DNA from: Flavobacteriales bacterium
GTDB lineage: Bacteria > Bacteroidota > Bacteroidia > Flavobacteriales_D > Crocinitomicaceae
NCBI GenBank assembly: GCA_947497485.1
Contig: CANMHB010000013.1
Span: forward strand, 1 to 64,000
Direction of reading: 5' to 3'
DNA length: 64,000 nt
Position 1 is the stretch's first letter. Each line of letters begins with the position of its first letter. The notes beneath the pieces were generated by a model. The model made no database searches. It was given only the letters and a program-made list of their open reading frames with translations, and was not told the origin of the DNA. This document shows, piece by piece, positions 1-7,261 of the stretch. Made by a program: the position numbers and the translations under genes.

Positions 1-75
1 ACGGTTTGCGTGTAGGCGATGTTGCCTTGTGTTGCGCCTGCGGCAAGGCAATATTGCTTACACGCTGTTAACTGC
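1..75. repeat. attC-like imperfect hairpin at cassette end
   Basis: Arms 8-29 and 44-65 are inverted repeats of 22 bp with 19 Watson-Crick matches and a 14-nt loop (30-43). The three mismatches (15/58, 18/55, 21/52) are G.T on the plus strand and A.C on the minus strand, so the plus strand folds better. The plus strand is the non-coding (bottom) strand of the cargo genes, and in integrons it is the attC bottom strand that recombines. Outside the stem, the minus strand reads GCAGTTAAC (75-67), starting three bases after the stop codon of the upstream gene, and ends CCGT at the window edge. The first box is the inverse of GTTAACTGC at 2712-2704 (minus). Confidence 0.55.
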
Positions 76-78
76 TGG

Positions 79-1005
79 TTAGTTTTTGTTAAATGCTAAT
101 TTCATTAGTTCAGAATTTGGAGTATTACTTGTACTTATAACACAGTTTTTAAAAGGATGAATCCAAAGCCCCAATTTTTTATTTGCAAATTCTATTGAGT
201 GCGGCTCATTAAATAAAATTTTTTGGTTTTCATGAGTGCCAAATTCTACAATTTCTTGGGGGGCATATTTCTCGTATAGAGTGATTGCATTATTTAATGG
301 TATTCCAATTGCTATTTTATGATTTTGTTCAGATGAAATTTTAGCTTGAGATTTAAAATTTTCAATAGCCCATTCAAAAAAATGAACAAATATCCTTTTG
401 CCGCTAATTACAAATCTATCTTCAGTAGCCCATTTATTTCTTAAATCTGAATTAATCGGTAATGGCATTGGAATTACGTCAAAGAAACCACAATCATTGT
501 TTTTAAGAATTTCATTTATTGAAGAATTTTGGTCATTAAAACAACCTCTTATCGCATTTGAGTATGGAGAACTACATTTATCGTCGAGAATAAACTCCGC
601 AATAAATTCTGTGTTAGTTGTTCCGTCAAACTTATTTATTGATATTAGATATGGCGGAGCCTCATAAATAATTGTTTTATTGAAAATTTGGGTTGCGTAG
701 AGATTTTGCAATTTACATTTTATCTCTTTTTTCTTTTCAAAAGCCTTTTCCATTATGGTTGCGGCACTTATACTTTTGAAATCATCAGCATCTATTTCAA
801 CATATTTTTGTTCGCCATTTTTCGAAATAGCACCCCTCTTTTTTATGACTACTTTAAATCCCTGCTTCCATAGATCATTATCAAGAGCTTTGAAACCATA
901 AAAAAGGTTTAAACTTTTATTCAATTTCCGCAAATCTACATTTCCCATTTCTTCAAATTCGTAGAATAGTTTCTTCAAATAATTTAAATCATCAATATTA
1001 TACAT
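79..1005 (-). CDS. hypothetical protein, cassette-borne
   Basis: A soluble 308-residue protein with no signal peptide or membrane segment. I do not recognise the family with confidence. The mid-protein motif EAPPYLIS (about 115-122) and the downstream stretch CGFFDVIPMPLP (about 173-184) loosely recall uracil-DNA-glycosylase-like folds that carry an EAPP motif, but this is a weak eye-level resemblance. The stop codon lies only three bases from the GCAGTTAAC box of the attC-like hairpin, the spacing expected for a gene-cassette ORF. It lies 62 bases downstream of the 375-residue ORF with no hairpin between them, so the two probably share one cassette and one transcript. Confidence 0.6.
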   Translation of the reverse strand: MYNIDDLNYLKKLFYEFEEMGNVDLRKLNKSLNLFYGFKALDNDLWKQGFKVVIKKRGAISKNGEQKYVEIDADDFKSISAATIMEKAFEKKKEIKCKLQNLYATQIFNKTIIYEAPPYLISINKFDGTTNTEFIAEFILDDKCSSPYSNAIRGCFNDQNSSINEILKNNDCGFFDVIPMPLPINSDLRNKWATEDRFVISGKRIFVHFFEWAIENFKSQAKISSEQNHKIAIGIPLNNAITLYEKYAPQEIVEFGTHENQKILFNEPHSIEFANKKLGLWIHPFKNCVISTSNTPNSELMKLAFNKN

Positions 1006-1067
1006 GTTTTTTTTTATTTTTAATTATTTACAGTTTGTTCTAAAAAAAGATTTAAAAAATATAAGAA

Positions 1068-2195
1068 TCAGAATTCGCGATTAAAGTCGGTTTTATTTAT
1101 GTAATAAATGTCAATTTGAAGCTCCCATTCTAAATTTATCAAGAAAGATTCAAAAAAAGGTTGTAACATGGCTTCAAAACATTCAAATCCACCAGGCACT
1201 ATACAAACCTTGATTTTATTTTCTGGAAAATTTTTATTGCAATGATAATATTCTGATGCTTCTATTCTAATTTCTGAAAGTTTAGTCAAAGGGAAGTTCG
1301 TTTTTACGATATTATAATTACCACTCATTGAAGTAGAGTCATATCCACCTATAATTTTATTTATTGTAATTCCTTGTTTTTTGATACTAAGGTTTTTTTT
1401 GAGTTTATTCCAAAATTCTTTTTCACCATATGCCTTGACAATCCTAAAATTTTTGTTTAAATTATTAATTGAATTTATCGAAGCTGAAGTCAGGACTTCC
1501 CAATTCCGATACTCACCAATGCGTTCGTTGAAAAGTCCATTTTTATTGAATACCTCAGAATCTGAATACATGTGGTTATACCTATCATCAGAATTTGTCC
1601 AAACTCCTCTTAACCATATCTTTGGTTTGGCCGTTGATAATTCAAACAATCTATTCGAAAAATGACTTGGGATTTCAATCAAGCCTGTTTGAATACTTAT
1701 AAATACTTTAGGGGCAATTTTCTGCCTCCTATAAATTATATCGTAAGTTGCCAAAGCTTCCCCGCTCAAGTGAAATAGTCTTATGGATTTTTCAATATTT
1801 CCAATTTTTAATAAAAAACATATTTCCAAATGAAATTCATCTTTTTTCTCAATGAATTGTTTGATTGATTTTAAATAATTATCGTAATCGTATTGAGAAA
1901 AATAATCCGGTTTTCCGAAAATTAATCGACTTGATATTGGGTGTTCAATCTCATTAATTGAAATATCAGAAGTTGATATAAATTCTAGAGAGGCATCATT
2001 TTTATTTAGCTCTTCACACGTGTTTTTAATGAAGTTATCTACGCCATTTAAAAATTCATCTTTTGTTAAACCTGCGGTAACATATACAAAATTTTCAACT
2101 ACATCGCCCAAGCGAAGAATAGGCTGAAAATCTATACCAGCACCACAATAATAAACGCTACTTTCGAGTTGTGATTTAGTTAACTTAATACTCAT
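1068..2195 (-). CDS. hypothetical protein, cassette-borne
   Basis: A 375-residue protein of unrecognised family. It has no signal peptide or clear membrane helices and is rich in Asn, Lys and Ile like its neighbours. The N-terminus carries YYCGAGIDFQPILRLGD (about 15-31) and the middle RLFHLSGEAL (about 139-148); neither points me to a known fold. Its ATG overlaps the stop of the upstream acetyltransferase by one base (TAATG at 2193-2197), indicating translational coupling and arguing that the two are one functional unit. Enzyme-plus-acetyltransferase, immunity or phage-defence roles are all possible, and none is shown by the sequence. Confidence 0.6.
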   Translation of the reverse strand: MSIKLTKSQLESSVYYCGAGIDFQPILRLGDVVENFVYVTAGLTKDEFLNGVDNFIKNTCEELNKNDASLEFISTSDISINEIEHPISSRLIFGKPDYFSQYDYDNYLKSIKQFIEKKDEFHLEICFLLKIGNIEKSIRLFHLSGEALATYDIIYRRQKIAPKVFISIQTGLIEIPSHFSNRLFELSTAKPKIWLRGVWTNSDDRYNHMYSDSEVFNKNGLFNERIGEYRNWEVLTSASINSINNLNKNFRIVKAYGEKEFWNKLKKNLSIKKQGITINKIIGGYDSTSMSGNYNIVKTNFPLTKLSEIRIEASEYYHCNKNFPENKIKVCIVPGGFECFEAMLQPFFESFLINLEWELQIDIYYINKTDFNREF

Positions 2196-2677
2196 TATTC
2201 TAATTTATATTTATAACTGTTTTCTCCACAGAAATCGATATTTTCAGGCTCTCTCTTAAACCCTATGCTCTCCATAAATCTTTGAGCATTAATATTCCTA
2301 ACGGATGTATAGCCGAAAACCGGATAGCTAATTTCCGAATGAGATTTTATTTGACTAAAAGCTTCCGAGGCCACTCCTTTTCTAGAATATTCATGGTTGA
2401 TGCTAATTCCCATTGCATTTCTATGAGGTATATCTCCAATAAGTATAAAACCTACAGTTGTGTTATCATATTGTATTGCCCATAGTAATCTTGGGCTATT
2501 CAATAAGTAATTCGCAAATTGTTCACTTTTTGGGTATGGAACGCGACATCGAACTGGCACAAACTCTTCAGAAAAAGCGGCTTTCTCATCGCTGCCAAAT
2601 ACTGAATTAGCAATTTCATTAATTAAATTTCTGTTTGCGAACCTCTGGCTTTTTTCAATAAAAATGGTTGTTGTCAT
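2195..2677 (-). CDS. GNAT family N-acetyltransferase
   Basis: A 160-residue single-domain GNAT fold. The acetyl-CoA pyrophosphate-binding motif is visible as YSRKGVAS (residues 97-104) following strand 4 (AMGISINHEY), and the C-terminal NINAQRFMESIGFK segment is the typical helix 4/strand 6 region. Substrate is unknown; spacing and length fit RimJ/L- or small-molecule-type enzymes. It is the first gene after the recombinase and attI-like region, with its ATG 27 bases after the GTTAACTGC box, and is coupled by TAATG to the next gene. GNAT genes are among the commonest integron cassette cargos (established knowledge). Confidence 0.85.
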   Translation of the reverse strand: MTTTIFIEKSQRFANRNLINEIANSVFGSDEKAAFSEEFVPVRCRVPYPKSEQFANYLLNSPRLLWAIQYDNTTVGFILIGDIPHRNAMGISINHEYSRKGVASEAFSQIKSHSEISYPVFGYTSVRNINAQRFMESIGFKREPENIDFCGENSYKYKLE

Positions 2678-2703
2678 TTGTTTTTATATTTATTTTGATA
2701 CTT

Positions 2704-2788
2704 GCAGTTAACTCATTTATACTCGAAACAAACTATCGTATAGCATTCCATTTTTAAGGAGCTACTCGAAACATCGTTTCGTATATTC
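2704..2788 (-). other. attI-like recombination region with repeats
   Basis: On the minus strand the region ends in GTTAACTGC (2712-2704), the inverse of the hairpin-proximal GCAGTTAAC at 75-67. Just upstream lie two direct repeats, TACTCGAAACA (plus strand 2720-2730 and 2763-2773), each followed by a TCGTATA-containing right arm. The right copy forms a core-site-like dyad, CGAAAC-ATC-GTTTCG (2767-2781). Repeated recombinase-binding boxes beside a crossover point are the architecture of integron attI sites (established knowledge); the assignment here is inferred from position and symmetry. Confidence 0.45.
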
Positions 2789-2819
2789 CAAATATACATT
2801 TTTTCTTATAAATCGTCAA
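2789..2819 (-). promoter_or_regulatory. candidate cassette promoter (Pc-like)
   Basis: The minus strand shows TTG (2819-2817) and, 20 bp on, TATATTTG (2796-2789), a match to the Bacteroidota -33 TTG / -7 TAnnTTTG consensus. It sits across the 3' end of the recombinase gene and points through the attI-like repeats into the cargo genes, where a cassette promoter would be expected. Confidence 0.5.
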
Positions 2820-3645
2820 AAGGACTTTTAATTCGTTGAATACTATTTGTACTCACATGAGTATATATTTCAGTTGTTTTACTGCTTGAATGCCCAAGTA
2901 TTTCTTGGATGTATCTCAAGTCGGTTCCGTTTTCTAAAAGATGTGTTGCATAGCTATGGCGTAACCAATGTAAGGTTACGGGTTTTATAATTTTTGTTTT
3001 ATTCAGTGCTTGTTTTAGTACAAGTTGCAGACTTCTCTTGTCATAGGGCATTCCTGTTGTTTGTCCTTCAAATAAATAACGCTTTGGTTTATGTAATTTG
3101 TAATAGGTGCGCAACATTTCCAAAATCTTTTGACTTAAAGGGACTATTCTATCTTTTTTCCCTTTGGAATTTTTGATCAAAATAATGTTTCGCTTTGAGT
3201 CTATGTGTGTTGGTTCCAACGCTAATAATTCGCCACAACGTAATCCACAACTGTAAATTAAACTCAACATTACTTTATGTTTCAGGTTGTTATGAGCCTC
3301 CAAAATTGCTTTTACTTCCTCTTTGCTCAATACATTTGGGAGTCGTTTTTCTCTTCTTGGCCGCTGTAAGAAGTCTACTTCCATCGTTCTATTGAATCGA
3401 TTTCTATAAAATAGTTTTATTGCGTTTATCACCTGATTTTGATAACTAGCAGAAAGATTTTTACGAAGAATGTATTCTTTATTGAAATGAATAATATCCT
3501 CGTTGGTTAAACTTTCCAATTTCTTGTTTTGGTAAAATCGAAAGAAAACTTCCAGCGCGTCCGAATAGGTTTTAATCGTGTTTAAGCTATAACGACGATA
3601 ATGCATGTAGTTTTTGAAAGAAAATAAATGTTGTTGTGTGTTCAT
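2806..3645 (-). CDS. Xer-like tyrosine recombinase/integrase
   Basis: A 279-residue site-specific recombinase. An N-terminal SAM-like core-binding domain (about 8-85) precedes the catalytic domain. Visible catalytic residues: R136 (CGLRCGE), a Lys in the NSKGKKDR beta-hairpin (about 161-164), H226 and R229 (HWLRH), H252 (LGHSS) and nucleophile Y261 (EIYTHV). The R136-Y261 spacing of 125 is Xer-like; integron IntI proteins are longer here because of an extra insertion, which is absent. The gene starts four bases after the stop of the frameshifted ORF6N gene and is followed directly by the candidate cassette promoter and attI-like repeats. Its orientation is the same as the cassette genes, unlike class 1 integrons. 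Confidence 0.9.
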   Translation of the reverse strand: MNTQQHLFSFKNYMHYRRYSLNTIKTYSDALEVFFRFYQNKKLESLTNEDIIHFNKEYILRKNLSASYQNQVINAIKLFYRNRFNRTMEVDFLQRPRREKRLPNVLSKEEVKAILEAHNNLKHKVMLSLIYSCGLRCGELLALEPTHIDSKRNIILIKNSKGKKDRIVPLSQKILEMLRTYYKLHKPKRYLFEGQTTGMPYDKRSLQLVLKQALNKTKIIKPVTLHWLRHSYATHLLENGTDLRYIQEILGHSSSKTTEIYTHVSTNSIQRIKSPFDDL

Positions 3646-3649
3646 GATT

Positions 3650-4152
3650 TCATTTTTTATATCCGACTTGTTTTCGAGTTGTTTGTTGCGTTTTCTGATT
3701 GTCTTTCTGGATGAGGTATTTTAATACTTGCTCGATGTCGTCAAACTTTTGATTGTGAAGCTTTTCAAGTTCAATAAGTTTTTCTGATAATTCTTGGTAG
3801 GTCAATGCAAATTGGCGCATCATCACAAAAGCACGCATAATGGCGATGTTTACTTCAATGGCAATTTCTGAATTTAATACGCTAGATAGCATCGCAACAC
3901 CTGTTCTGTGAATGCAAATGGAGGTCGAGTTGTCCCTCCTTTCTTTGAGGTCGCAAATTGCGTCCTCAATTCGTTCCATTCTTCAGACGTAAGTTCAAAC
4001 ATGAAATCTGAAGGAAATCTTCTAATATTTCTTCTAACTGCTTCTTTTAATCTTTTAGTTTCCGTTTGATACATTTTAGCTAGTTCAAAATCCAGGATTA
4101 CTTTCTTGCCTCTGATTTCTAATATGCTGTTTTTAATTAATTCTAATTCCAT
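3650..4152 (-). pseudogene. ORF6N domain protein, frameshifted
   Basis: The 5' part (4152-3874 frame) encodes a good ORF6N domain: IRGKKVILDFELAKMY, then ETKRLKEAVRRN, then FPSDFMFELT. After AFTEQ the frame is lost and ends within eight codons. The continuation GVAMLSSVLNSEIAIEVNIAIMRAF and the C-terminal helical region is intact in another frame down to 3650. The intact neighbour shows the expected AFTEQGIAML, so a single G:C pair is missing near 3898-3903 (CACCTG where CACCCTG would keep frame). ORF6N is a DNA-binding-associated domain known from phage antirepressors and islands. Either a pseudogene, a phase-variable gene or an assembly error. Confidence 0.8.
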
Positions 4153-4157
4153 TCTGT

Positions 4158-4664
4158 TTATTTTTTATATCCAACTTGTTTTCTGACCGCTTGCTGTGTC
4201 TGCTTTTTATCTTTTTGGATGAGGTATTTTAATACTTGCTCGATGTCGTCAAACTTTTGATTGTGAAGCTTTTCAAGTTCAGTAAGTTTTTCTGATAATT
4301 CTTGGTAGGTCAATGCAAATTGACGCATCATCACAAAAGCACGCATGATGGCGATATTCATTTGAATGGCTTTTTTGCTTTTCAAAACGCTTGAAAGCAT
4401 GGCGATTCCTTGTTCTGTGAAGGCAAAAGGTTTAGCGCCACCAAACTGATTGATTGCGGGTATCACAAATTGTGATACCAAGTTTTTCATTTCTACTTCG
4501 GTTAATTCAAACATAAAATCTTCTGGAAAGCGAACGATATTCCTTCTAACAGCTAGCAAAAATTTATGAAGTGGAAACACGTGTTTTAAAGCAAGGTCCA
4601 TGTCTAGCATTACTTTCTTGCCTCTGATTTCGTGAATTTGATTTTTGATTAATTCTAGTTCCAT
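4158..4664 (-). CDS. ORF6N domain-containing protein
   Basis: A 168-residue protein with an N-terminal ORF6N domain (about 10-90: IRGKKVMLDMDLAL, AVRRNIVRFPEDFMFELT, AFTEQGIAMLSSVL) and a C-terminal helical tail (about 110-168) rich in Gln and Lys. The segment after DLAL is KHVFPLHKFLL, where the family has a YxVxTKxL-like motif; the shadow frame reads RVSTS there, so two compensating indels are possible. First gene of the recombinase module, five bases ahead of its frameshifted paralogue. Family members are associated with phages and mobile islands; a regulatory role for the recombinase is inference. Confidence 0.8.
   Translation of the reverse strand: MELELIKNQIHEIRGKKVMLDMDLALKHVFPLHKFLLAVRRNIVRFPEDFMFELTEVEMKNLVSQFVIPAINQFGGAKPFAFTEQGIAMLSSVLKSKKAIQMNIAIMRAFVMMRQFALTYQELSEKLTELEKLHNQKFDDIEQVLKYLIQKDKKQTQQAVRKQVGYKK
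4216..4358 (-). repeat. near-identical 143-bp direct repeat (second copy at 3708-3850)
   Basis: The 3' halves of the two ORF6N genes are nearly identical at the nucleotide level (only a handful of differences at an offset of 508 bases), while their 5' halves diverge clearly. This points to recent duplication or gene conversion of the C-terminal coding half. Confidence 0.85.
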
Positions 4665-4679
4665 AATTCATTTTTACTT

Positions 4680-4691
4680 GAATATACGAAA
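4680..4691. repeat. 12-bp inverted repeat partner of 2777-2788
   Basis: GAATATACGAAA here is the exact inverse of TTTCGTATATTC at 2777-2788. The pair brackets the two ORF6N genes and the recombinase and could be element ends or recombinase-binding half-sites. It also lies 16 bases upstream of the first ORF6N start codon, so a promoter or operator role is possible. Confidence 0.5.
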
Positions 4692-4813
4692 TAATAATCA
4701 AATAAATGATTAAAATACAAACATTATTTAGGGGTAGTTTATGATATTAAGATTCAATTTTTCGAAAAAAAATAAAGAAAAATTCAATTAAAATAGAACC
4801 TTAAAGTATTGAT

Positions 4814-5482
4814 TTAGAATTTTATAGAGTTTAAAAATTCCTCCATCGTTTCATACTGAAAATCTGCTAAAGCCAACTTGGGGTTTGGGAAATGTGTTTT
4901 CTCAGGGATGCAAACGACCTTCATTCGAGCAGCTAATCCTGCAATAACACCATTGTATGAATCTTCAATAACAAGGCATTTTGTCGGGTTCACATTTAAG
5001 GCTTTTGCTACACTTAAGTATACAGCTGGATGTGGTTTTCCGTGAGATTCATTTTCAGCAGACCACGTAAAATCGAAATAGTCACCAATATTTAAGGAAG
5101 TTAGAACGGCGTCAATTAAACGTTTCGATGAAGATGTGGCTAGTCCAATTTTAATTTGTTTCTTTTTTAGAAATTGCAGTGTCTCAATTACGCCAATGAG
5201 TGGAAAAGGGTTTTGAATGATTAATTCTTCCATTTTTGAGATGATGTTTTCCTCTACTCTGGATTCGTCAATTATGCCCCAATTTTCGGTAACGTTCCAA
5301 AAATGAATAACCTCGTCAATGCGCAATCCAACCGTTTTTTGAAAATCACTTTTCTTAAGTTTTGATCCGAGCTCACTGAAAACTTCTTCCATAGCAATCT
5401 TCCAGAGTGGCTCTGAGTCAATCAGTACACCATCCATGTCGAAAATTACGGCTTCGAAATAATCCAAATTGATTTTGCTCAT
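4814..5482 (-). CDS. HAD superfamily sugar-phosphatase (beta-PGM subfamily)
   Basis: A 222-residue HAD hydrolase. Motif I FDMDGVLIDSE places the nucleophile at D15 and the general acid at D17. A helical cap (about 25-95) is followed by motif II LATSSS (Ser), motif III lysine in GKPHPAVY, and motif IV VIEDSYNG. Length and motifs match HxpB/YniC-like phosphatases acting on hexitol or 2-deoxyhexose phosphates. It lacks the SSKN signature seen in the true beta-phosphoglucomutase of this window. Cytoplasmic. Fourteen bases separate it from the upstream porin gene, so it is probably co-transcribed with it. Exact substrate not predictable. Confidence 0.85.
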   Translation of the reverse strand: MSKINLDYFEAVIFDMDGVLIDSEPLWKIAMEEVFSELGSKLKKSDFQKTVGLRIDEVIHFWNVTENWGIIDESRVEENIISKMEELIIQNPFPLIGVIETLQFLKKKQIKIGLATSSSKRLIDAVLTSLNIGDYFDFTWSAENESHGKPHPAVYLSVAKALNVNPTKCLVIEDSYNGVIAGLAARMKVVCIPEKTHFPNPKLALADFQYETMEEFLNSIKF

Positions 5483-5496
5483 TTACCTAAATAAAT

Positions 5497-7245
5497 TTAA
5501 TTCCAGAAATCCCATGTAATTCCAACTTTTATTTGTGTTGAAGGAAATGCGTAGCCATTGACAAGTTCAATGCCTCTGTCTTGCCAAAAATAGGCGATAT
5601 TGTCCATGCGAATGAATAGACGAAATGTTTCTACCTCAAACGAAGTAAAAGCAGCAAGATTCATGAAGCCTGTAGTATTCTGATTATTCATCGACTGTTC
5701 CAAATCAAAAACGGTCATTTGTGGAATGAAATTTAAACGTTTGTAAGAAGATGTCGCTATGAAGTCGATTCCTAAAAGTGCTTTCAATTTTTTAGCCTTG
5801 AAAATTCCTCCTTTGACAAAAATGCGCGAATTGAAGGTATGACTTGGAACAAATTGTTTTTGCTGATCCATGATGGTAAATTGATAATTTAAATTACAGT
5901 TAAGCCAACGCCAATTTAGATTTGCTTTCAACGCAATTTGCTGATAGGTTCCTTTAGAAGTCGTCAAATCATTTCGCCAACGATTCTGAAGTTGATCAAA
6001 TTGGTAAATCCGATCAAATTGACCAAACTCATATCCCAACTTAATTTGTTGTTTGTAAAAATCTCGTCCGATTTCAGCATTGAAATTTTGAAACCATTCA
6101 CGGTCCAAGTTTTCTGTTTTGTAAACGACGTTATTCGAATAGAAAAAGCGCTGAAAAACAGATGGTAATTGATTTGAAAAGCGATGAGATAATTGAATCT
6201 TTGTTTCTGCAATGGCCGTGGATACAACTGCTTCATTAGAAAACCCATTCGCTGCTCCGATCAAATTGAAGTTTCCTTTTTGATGGAGATTAAATTTTTT
6301 AATCGCTAATTCAACTTCGCTATACAATCCAAATTCCAGTGTATCATTTTTAAAACTGAAAGCTTGATTGTTCCAGTAATTTGAATTGACTCCTGCCTCC
6401 AAAAGCAAGTTTTTACGAAAATAAAATAATCCGACGTTGTTTTTAAAATTTTGTTGAAGCAAAGAATCGTTTGTTTCAGAGCTGTCAAGGTAGATGGATG
6501 AATAAATAGAGCTTATCGAATCAATTTCACTGTAAAGCCTTTTGTTCCGCTGATAATTTTGCTTAATCGCTATACCAATAAGTTGACTGGAATCATTTAC
6601 AATTGTAAACTTATTTTGCAAATCGAGATTGATGGTTTTGTTTATTGATTGGGCGTTTTCCTTTAAAACAGGTATTAATGCAGGAGCAAAAAAGTTTGAC
6701 AAAGAGTCATCTGTAATACCACCATTCCAATTTCTTTCTGATTTCGAATAATCGCCTTTGAGTTCAAATGAATGAATCTTCCCATTTCGCCCGAGTGCAA
6801 TTTGATAGTTGCTATTCGCGACATTGGTATTTCTAAAAAAGCCTTCTGTTTTTAAATTATTTACCGAGCAATTAATCAAAAATCCATGCTTAAAAGCTTG
6901 TTCGTAGTCAAACGTTAGATTTTGTGTGGCTTGAGCTCCAAATGAATAACCGAATCCAATGTGCGGAAGCGCCGTAAAAGTCATTTTTTCCTTTTGAATC
7001 AAAGAATTTGTAAAAATTGATTTTCCGGGTGAAAAAAGATTTCTTGGTTGTAAGAAATAAATATTTTGATTCTGATTAGGAAAGATAAAAGAGGAAGATA
7101 TAGGTCTTGAACTTAAATCGAATGTATCCAATGATCCAAGTGTGGAATGGCTGTATTTCAGCGTGTCGTATTGAAATCCATTTATTTGGCTAAGGACTGG
7201 CCAAATGGCAAGCTGAACGACAAAAAATAGCAGATTTCGAAACAT
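5497..7245 (-). CDS. putative outer-membrane porin (Porin_10 family)
   Basis: A 582-residue protein with an N-terminal signal peptide (MFRNLLFFVVQLAIWPVLSQ) and alternating amphipathic strands throughout, ending in the aromatic strand IKVGITWDFWN characteristic of outer-membrane beta-barrels. Length and the N-terminal LFSPGKSIFTN/FGYSFGAQATQ segments fit the Bacteroidota putative porin family (DUF4289/Porin_10). It should fold in the outer membrane and allow diffusion of small solutes; no substrate can be named. Transcribed away from rpsT, from which it is separated by a terminator, so it needs its own promoter. Confidence 0.8.
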   Translation of the reverse strand: MFRNLLFFVVQLAIWPVLSQINGFQYDTLKYSHSTLGSLDTFDLSSRPISSSFIFPNQNQNIYFLQPRNLFSPGKSIFTNSLIQKEKMTFTALPHIGFGYSFGAQATQNLTFDYEQAFKHGFLINCSVNNLKTEGFFRNTNVANSNYQIALGRNGKIHSFELKGDYSKSERNWNGGITDDSLSNFFAPALIPVLKENAQSINKTINLDLQNKFTIVNDSSQLIGIAIKQNYQRNKRLYSEIDSISSIYSSIYLDSSETNDSLLQQNFKNNVGLFYFRKNLLLEAGVNSNYWNNQAFSFKNDTLEFGLYSEVELAIKKFNLHQKGNFNLIGAANGFSNEAVVSTAIAETKIQLSHRFSNQLPSVFQRFFYSNNVVYKTENLDREWFQNFNAEIGRDFYKQQIKLGYEFGQFDRIYQFDQLQNRWRNDLTTSKGTYQQIALKANLNWRWLNCNLNYQFTIMDQQKQFVPSHTFNSRIFVKGGIFKAKKLKALLGIDFIATSSYKRLNFIPQMTVFDLEQSMNNQNTTGFMNLAAFTSFEVETFRLFIRMDNIAYFWQDRGIELVNGYAFPSTQIKVGITWDFWN

Positions 7246-7261
7246 TCAGAACAAACTTAAC

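Larger units (their letters stand above)
1..4691 (-). mobile_element. candidate integron-like element (Xer-type recombinase plus cassette)
   Basis: Read on the minus strand, the order is ORF6N gene, frameshifted ORF6N gene, Xer-like tyrosine recombinase, outward promoter, attI-like repeats, a three-gene cargo block and an attC-like hairpin. All genes point the same way. A perfect 12-bp inverted repeat (GAATATACGAAA at 4680-4691, TTTCGTATATTC at 2777-2788) brackets the ORF6N-recombinase part. The cargo is typical of cassettes (GNAT plus unknowns). The left end of the element lies outside the window, so it is unknown whether further cassettes follow. The integron reading is inference; the gene content and repeats are seen directly. 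A plain genomic island with a resident recombinase is the alternative. Confidence 0.5.

Noticed and set aside
398-667. Plus-strand ORFs opposite the cargo genes, and similar antisense ORFs throughout the window
   Set aside because: They mirror coding constraint of the opposite strand, have no family motifs or promoters, and overlap well-supported genes completely.
2179-2184. Another GTTAAC inside the start region of the 375-residue gene (also near 13894) as an extra cassette boundary
   Set aside because: GTTAAC is a six-base palindrome that recurs by chance; these copies lack the GCA/TGC flank, the hairpin and a gene-end position.
2806-3645. Canonical integron integrase (IntI)
   Set aside because: The spacing between R136 and Y261 is Xer-like and leaves no room for the IntI-specific insertion; only the organisation is integron-like.
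63-4700. CRISPR array or toxin-antitoxin pair in the accessory region
   Set aside because: No regularly spaced repeats and no Cas genes; none of the small ORFs matches a toxin or antitoxin family I recognise.
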